Assembly: GCA_017881765.1 (NCBI GenBank)
Contig: JADGQN010000004.1
Location: 1 to 32,339 of the forward strand
Origin: Syntrophobacterales bacterium
Lineage (GTDB): Bacteria > Desulfobacterota > Syntrophorhabdia > Syntrophorhabdales > WCHB1-27
Length of the DNA stretch: 32,339 nt
Direction: 5' to 3'
Within the stretch, counting starts at the first letter, position 1. Every line of letters starts with the position of its first letter. A model generated the notes under the pieces. The model was not told where the DNA came from, made no database searches, and was given only the letters and a program-made list of their open reading frames with translations. The position numbers and the translations under genes are program-made. Of this stretch, positions 27,718 to 32,339 are shown one piece after another.

Positions 27718-28248
27718 CTATTTCTTCGGCTGTAACTCCGCGCAAACAAGGTCGCGCAGTACCTTCGTACTGGGCGCCTTATCCAGCGGGGTCCAGGATG
27801 CGTGAGGATACTCGTAAGATGCGATTTTCGAGCCCTTTTTGAAGTGGGACAGGGTGACACATCTCCCCTCCGGTTTTGCGCAGTTGAATTCCCATATCGA
27901 CACGGTATACTCCTGACCTATGTCCTGAACTTCAGTCCCGAATTCCCTTGACAGTTCCTGAAGACTTACCAGAAATTTACCCATCGTGGGTGCGTATTTG
28001 ACAGGGACCCTCACGATCTCGGCCGACACACGCTGGACGGCGCTTCGATCTATGAAGTAGAGTTCATTGTTTTGCCCTTCCACGATGCGATCCCAGTGCA
28101 TACCTGTAGGAGATGTGTTTCGATCCTTGCACCCGGGAACCATCATAGCCATCAAACAGACCGTCATCAACATAACGACACGCCAGACTGACCCTCTGCA
28201 GTCGAAGTGGGACAGTAACCGGGGAGGCAGACACGGGAAAGAGTTCAC
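27718..28248 (-). CDS. Lipoprotein, surface-adhesin protein E-like
   Basis: Lipobox-like MMVPGCKD; HWDRIVEGQNNELYFIDRSAVQRVSAEIVRVPVKY; C-terminal DLVCAE. Confidence 0.7.
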   Translation of the reverse strand: MNSFPCLPPRLLSHFDCRGSVWRVVMLMTVCLMAMMVPGCKDRNTSPTGMHWDRIVEGQNNELYFIDRSAVQRVSAEIVRVPVKYAPTMGKFLVSLQELSREFGTEVQDIGQEYTVSIWEFNCAKPEGRCVTLSHFKKGSKIASYEYPHASWTPLDKAPSTKVLRDLVCAELQPKK

Positions 28249-28299
28249 GTGAGAAAGTCCTCTACTGCGGACAGATCAATCACCACAGGTCGGGTTTTA

Positions 28300-28458
28300 T
28301 CAATCGAGAAGCTTGCTTTCTTTGATCGCATAGTAAATCACATACGCCCACGAGAGGATACCATGCAGGATCGCGAGAGAAACCGTTTTGTGAATACTCC
28401 ACGAAATACATATGGCTAAACTGCTTCCAAAAACGTACGCTGCCCTTATTAAGCCCAT
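28300..28458 (-). CDS. 52-aa small membrane protein
   Basis: Hand translation MGLIRAAYVFGSSLAICISWSIHKTVSLAILHGILSWAYVIYYAIKESKLLD*; Shine-Dalgarno AAAGGAG about 6 nt before ATG; two hydrophobic segments. Missing from the ORF track, whose shortest ORF is 60 aa. Confidence 0.75.
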   Translation of the reverse strand: MGLIRAAYVFGSSLAICISWSIHKTVSLAILHGILSWAYVIYYAIKESKLLD

Positions 28459-28626
28459 GTGATCACTCCTTTCTTAGAGGTCAGCAGCCGGCTGGCTGGT
28501 GCCTCACTTAGCCGTTCTTCGATAGTTGTACCACACGTAGCAGGCAACGAAAATCCTTTTCAGAGAGACTTTTTTTCGCAGAAAGATCTCTTTTCTCTCC
28601 CGGGCACACATGATATACTTAGATCA

Positions 28627-29136
28627 ATGTTCCTAACAATGTTCCTCACACGTGTATGGAGATTAGCATTTCCCGTGCCACTGTTCAGCACTATTATGAT
28701 CCATCTGGTCGTCTTCCTCGCTCTCACCGGTTGCTCGCTGGGAGAAAATGGAGAGAGTAAGACTCGACAGGTGACATTCTTACCTGCGAACGCTTTGCTT
28801 AGAGCAGAGGTCGCGGACACGGAACCTGCGCGCGAAAAGGGGCTCATGTTTCGCACATCCATGGGCGAGAACGAGGGAATGATATTTTACTTCGACCAGA
28901 CAGGCTATCATGCCTTTTACATGTACAACACGCGTATCCCGCTAAGTGTCATTTTTTTGAATGAGAGTCTTAAAATTGTCGACATACAGGATATGGCTCC
29001 CTGCAAGGAACAGAACCCTTCCGCCTGCCCTATCTATGCGCCTAAGGCGGCATGTAGCTACGCAATCGAAGTAAATCAGCAATTCGTACGAAAATACGGA
29101 ATAAAGACAGGAGACCTTGTAAGGATTAAGAAGTAA
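28627..29136 (+). CDS. DUF192 family lipoprotein
   Basis: LALTGCSLGENG lipobox; RAEVADTEPAREKGLMFRTSMGENEGMIFYF...FYMYNTRIPLSVIFLNESLKIVDIQDMAPC. Confidence 0.88.
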   Translation: MFLTMFLTRVWRLAFPVPLFSTIMIHLVVFLALTGCSLGENGESKTRQVTFLPANALLRAEVADTEPAREKGLMFRTSMGENEGMIFYFDQTGYHAFYMYNTRIPLSVIFLNESLKIVDIQDMAPCKEQNPSACPIYAPKAACSYAIEVNQQFVRKYGIKTGDLVRIKK

Positions 29137-29151
29137 CTGAGCGCCTGCGTC

Positions 29152-29502
29152 CTATAAGGTTTGTTGCATGGGTCCCAGCGCTCGCCTTCTGCAGTCCTTC
29201 GAGTGGAACATCTGCGTGGGGCTCTTTCTCACAAAGACGGTGCCGCACTTGCAGACTGATTCACCGTAAGTACGCCCCTTCAGGCGGCCCATATGAATGT
29301 TGAGGAGTTTCAGGCAGCTGTCGCAATAGCCCAACTCGTTCTCCTCATTCATGTCATTGCCGCATCGCGCACACACCAGAGAACCCCAGCGCCTCGGGTA
29401 ATCGACGTAGCGTCGGTTACCGCATACCCAGCATTTGTACACCTTGATGTCAAAATAACTGTCATCAATCATTTGCCCGAACCCACACTTTTCACATACC
29501 AT
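29152..29502 (-). CDS. Zinc-ribbon protein with several CxxC pairs
   Basis: MVCEKCGFGQM, CWVCGNRR, CARCGNDM, CDSCLKLL, CKCGTVF; GGAGG Shine-Dalgarno supports the start at 29502 rather than 29715. Confidence 0.8.
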   Translation of the reverse strand: MVCEKCGFGQMIDDSYFDIKVYKCWVCGNRRYVDYPRRWGSLVCARCGNDMNEENELGYCDSCLKLLNIHMGRLKGRTYGESVCKCGTVFVRKSPTQMFHSKDCRRRALGPMQQTL

Positions 29503-29770
29503 AGGACCCTCCTTTCGCTCGTTTTCCATTATCGGACGCGTACTTACATAGTTTAGGGTCTCTTCTCCGCGTCTCATTCCAGCGATTATCCGGACCAATT
29601 TCATGCAAATCGCGCGCCAAATAATCAGGATTGACCCGCCCCGGCCAGGGATCTGCGGGGAAAACAATAAGACGCAATTGAGGCAAGGACCAATACCGTG
29701 CCCTCGTTGCGCCATATGTTCTGCTTAAGTTTACGAGAAAAAGGCCGAAGAACTAGAGTAAGCCCAGCGA

Positions 29771-30355
29771 ATGCGTATTTTAATCCATATAGGCAACACA
29801 CTGATGTGTGAGGCCATCAAGCAGTTACTTACCAAGAATGGTTATGGTGATGTCGCGGTGCACGAACAGGGCAACACCAACGGCTTTGAGCCTGAAGTGG
29901 TGCTCACGGATATTTCTACCATCAATGAAAAACTGATGGCCGGCTATCCGAATGCAAAGATTCTATTGATGGATACTGGTGTGGATAAGGAAAAGATAAT
30001 CACCACACTCCTCTCGTATAAGATCCACGGCATCCTTTCCTGCGACACTGAATTCCCTCTCCTCAAAAAGGCCCTTCTCGTGGTGAGCCAGGGACAGATA
30101 TGGATCGACAACAGCACCGTAAAAACGTTTCTCCACGAGTCAGGTATCGTGTCAAAGGCCGGCAAGATAAACGGCATAACCTCCAGGGAGAAAGAGATCA
30201 TCGAATATGTTTGTCAGGGCTACACGAACAAGGAAATTGCGAACAAGCTCACCCTGAGCGAGCATACGGTCAAAGCCCACCTCAACAGGATCTTCAAAAA
30301 GTTCAATGCCACTAGCCGTTCCAAGCTCATCACTCTCGTGATGAATAGCAAATAA
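29771..30355 (+). CDS. LuxR/NarL-type response regulator
   Basis: C-terminal HTH GITSREKEIIEYVCQGYTNKEIANKLTLSEHTVKAHLNRIFKKFNATSRSKLI; receiver-like N-terminus. Confidence 0.9.
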   Translation: MRILIHIGNTLMCEAIKQLLTKNGYGDVAVHEQGNTNGFEPEVVLTDISTINEKLMAGYPNAKILLMDTGVDKEKIITTLLSYKIHGILSCDTEFPLLKKALLVVSQGQIWIDNSTVKTFLHESGIVSKAGKINGITSREKEIIEYVCQGYTNKEIANKLTLSEHTVKAHLNRIFKKFNATSRSKLITLVMNSK

Positions 30356-30551
30356 CGCACCATTTCCCTTGAATCAACTCCGATTGGACAACGGTGACAT
30401 ATTTACCCATTCTGTCCTTCCTCTTCCCATCTCTGGCAGGCTTATTGCATTTCCCCTGCTAGCCTTGAGCTTTGCGCTGAAAATGCGCCAGGGGTATTAT
30501 TTGATCTTTTTAGGAAAAAGGTATCGGCAATATAGGCCGGAAGCAGCTCAC

Positions 30552-31151
30552 ATGCAACGCAAGAGTCACGGATTTACGCTCATCGAGATGCTCCTTGCCA
30601 TCGCATTGTCTGCCCTCCTCTTGGTTATTGTTTATTCGACCTATTTTTCGATAGCGCGATCTATTGACACCACGCTGGAGACGCAGGAACTCCTCGATAC
30701 CGGGCGAGTATTGCTCGAAATGCTAAAGCGGGATATCAGGGGCATCGGCGGGAGCCGTTTCCCCCTCATCAGTACAGTACAGGAGATCGATGGCAAACTT
30801 GTTACCAACATAGTCTTTGTCACGTCGGCACCGAGCTCAACCAACCCATTCAGGTGGAGCAAGGTGGGCTATGCCTTGACACGAGACGACCAGGGCCGAT
30901 GGATATTTGTCAAGAAAGAAGCCAAGAACCCGGACGATGATATCGATCAGCTTGGAAAGGTTTTTGAGATATCGAGACTGGTCAGCTCCTTCCGGCTGAC
31001 TTTCTTCGATGGCACGGAGTGGGTGGAACAGTGGGACTCGCGGTCCACGGGCAAGCTGCCGAAACAGGTGAGAATAACAGTAGAGATATCGGATGAAAAG
31101 AGAAACGTGCAAACTTTTACGGCGGAAGAGGGTATTTCCGGTGCCGTCTAA
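30552..31151 (+). CDS. Type II secretion minor pseudopilin GspJ-like
   Basis: Prepilin motif HGFTLIEMLLAIALSALLLVIVYSTYFS; internal start at 30552 gives a normal short leader. Confidence 0.85.
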   Translation: MQRKSHGFTLIEMLLAIALSALLLVIVYSTYFSIARSIDTTLETQELLDTGRVLLEMLKRDIRGIGGSRFPLISTVQEIDGKLVTNIVFVTSAPSSTNPFRWSKVGYALTRDDQGRWIFVKKEAKNPDDDIDQLGKVFEISRLVSSFRLTFFDGTEWVEQWDSRSTGKLPKQVRITVEISDEKRNVQTFTAEEGISGAV

Positions 31152-32085
31152 CGAACACGGTTTTGTACTTGTCACGGTGCTTCTCGTGATTGCGATACTC
31201 TTCCCTCTGGTGCTGGCCTTCAGCTCGAGGGTACAGATAAACCTTCTCCAAGCAGACAATTTCCGAAATTCTGTCCAGGCGGTGCGCCTTGCCAGGTCGG
31301 GGGTTGAAGGCGCAATCGGCATTTTGAAAGCAGACGACGCAAGCTACGACACTTTGAAAGACATGTGGGCGCTCGACTTTCCTACCCTCGGTGTAGGGGA
31401 AGGAAAAGTGGAAGTAAAGATCCAGGATGAAGACGGCAAAATTCCGATAAATCAGCTCGTGCTGCCCAACGGGGCCGACATAAACAAGGATGTGGAAGAA
31501 AGGCTCCGTAAGCTCATAACCCGGCTGGGGGGGCGCCCGGAGGTTGTTGATGCCCTGATTGACTGGATGGACGCAGATAACACTATAACGGGCCCGGAGG
31601 GTGCGGAAGACGCCTATTACAAAGAACATGGATACAACTGCAAAAACGCACCAATCGACTCCCTCGACGAGTTATCCATGGTGAAAGGTTTCGACAAGGA
31701 ACTGTTAGTGGACAAGCAGCTCTTGCATTACGTGACGGCGGCGCAGACCGATGGCAAGATTAACGTTAACACCGCCCCCGCGGAGGTCTTGTACGCTGTC
31801 CTTGGTGCGCAGACGACCGCCCTGGCACAACCCCTCAATGACAGTGATGTAGATGACCTTGTCCGCTATCGGGATGAACATGAATTCAAGAACATCCAGG
31901 ACGTCAACGCCGTGGTAAAAATCTCAACAACGCAGGCAGGGAATATCGCCAGTCTCATCAAGGTCAATTCAGCCTTCTTCACGGTTTTCAGCAAGTGCTC
32001 ACTCGGTAAGGTCGTCTACAACTCGGAAGCGCTCTTGCAGCGGGACGGAAATAACATAACGACAGTATACTGGAGAGAGTTTTGA
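31093..32085 (+). CDS. gspK: Type II secretion minor pseudopilin GspK
   Basis: NEHGFVLVTVLLVIAILFPLVLAFSSRVQINLLQADNF; DEDGKIPINQLV; DALIDWMDADNTITGPEGAEDAYY; KINVNTAPAEVLYAVLG. Confidence 0.92.
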   Translation: MKRETCKLLRRKRVFPVPSNEHGFVLVTVLLVIAILFPLVLAFSSRVQINLLQADNFRNSVQAVRLARSGVEGAIGILKADDASYDTLKDMWALDFPTLGVGEGKVEVKIQDEDGKIPINQLVLPNGADINKDVEERLRKLITRLGGRPEVVDALIDWMDADNTITGPEGAEDAYYKEHGYNCKNAPIDSLDELSMVKGFDKELLVDKQLLHYVTAAQTDGKINVNTAPAEVLYAVLGAQTTALAQPLNDSDVDDLVRYRDEHEFKNIQDVNAVVKISTTQAGNIASLIKVNSAFFTVFSKCSLGKVVYNSEALLQRDGNNITTVYWREF

Positions 32086-32339
32086 GAAAGACAGCCGCGG
32101 CAATTGTGCAAGATAAGGGGGGCTGGTACGGTCTCACCTTGGCTGCCACGGACCGGGAAATTAGTGATGTCAAGGTTTATTCCGGCTACAGCCTGGATGA
32201 ATTGAGGAACATGTTCGGCGATCAGCCCTGCGCCGTCGCTCTCGATGATACAGCCGGTTATCTCTTTACTCTTACCTTCCCCTTCAAGGGGAGGAGGAAG
32301 ATCAGTCTTGTTATGGGCGGCCAACTGGAGGAGATGCTT
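32082..32339 (+). CDS. GspL-like type II secretion protein, truncated at the right edge
   Basis: TTG start overlapping gspK stop; MRKTAAAIVQDKGGWYGLTLAATDREISDVKVYSGYSLDELRNMFG...; open to the window end; follows gspK. Confidence 0.6.
   Translation, partial: MRKTAAAIVQDKGGWYGLTLAATDREISDVKVYSGYSLDELRNMFGDQPCAVALDDTAGYLFTLTFPFKGRRKISLVMGGQLEEML

Noticed and set aside
27437-27745. 102-aa minus-strand ORF
   Set aside because: Lies in the AT-rich inverted-repeat element; no motif or plausible translation signal.
1-32339. CRISPR array, tRNA, rRNA, transposase, integrase or prophage genes
   Set aside because: No regularly spaced direct repeats, tRNA-like cloverleaf, rRNA sequence or transposase/integrase motifs were recognised by reading; subtle cases cannot be excluded without tools.

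Overview
The window looks like chromosomal sequence from a GC-rich, Deltaproteobacteria-like (possibly Syntrophorhabdus-like) bacterium; this taxonomic guess is inference only. On the minus strand, positions 1-8691 hold a recC-recB-recD operon, with recD running off the left edge. Rightward follow: a structured palindromic intergenic element; a CxxC-rich protein; a 2x[4Fe-4S] ferredoxin with an Old-Yellow-Enzyme-type flavin/FeS oxidoreductase; an NlpC/P60 peptidase; a large DUF362 fusion protein; an amidohydrolase; type II secretion A/B-like genes; an HDOD-HisKA protein; a PHP-phosphotransferase fusion; a soluble histidine kinase/response regulator pair; a Na/Pi cotransporter; a DUF192 lipoprotein; a LuxR-type regulator; and type II secretion J-K-L-like genes (L cut by the right edge). 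The most interesting signal is a short repeat with inverted-repeat structure that lies in frame inside coding sequence four times: recD, recB twice, and the HDOD-HisKA gene. It is always read in the same frame (G-N-L-[SF]-S-E-[HL]), and the two recB copies carry different internal hairpins. It resembles, by analogy, the protein-coding palindromic elements described in Rickettsia. Other notable items are a 207-bp nested-palindrome element upstream of recC, a missed 52-aa small membrane protein, and an orphan MshEN-like ORF with no canonical start. No searches were run; family calls come from motif recognition.
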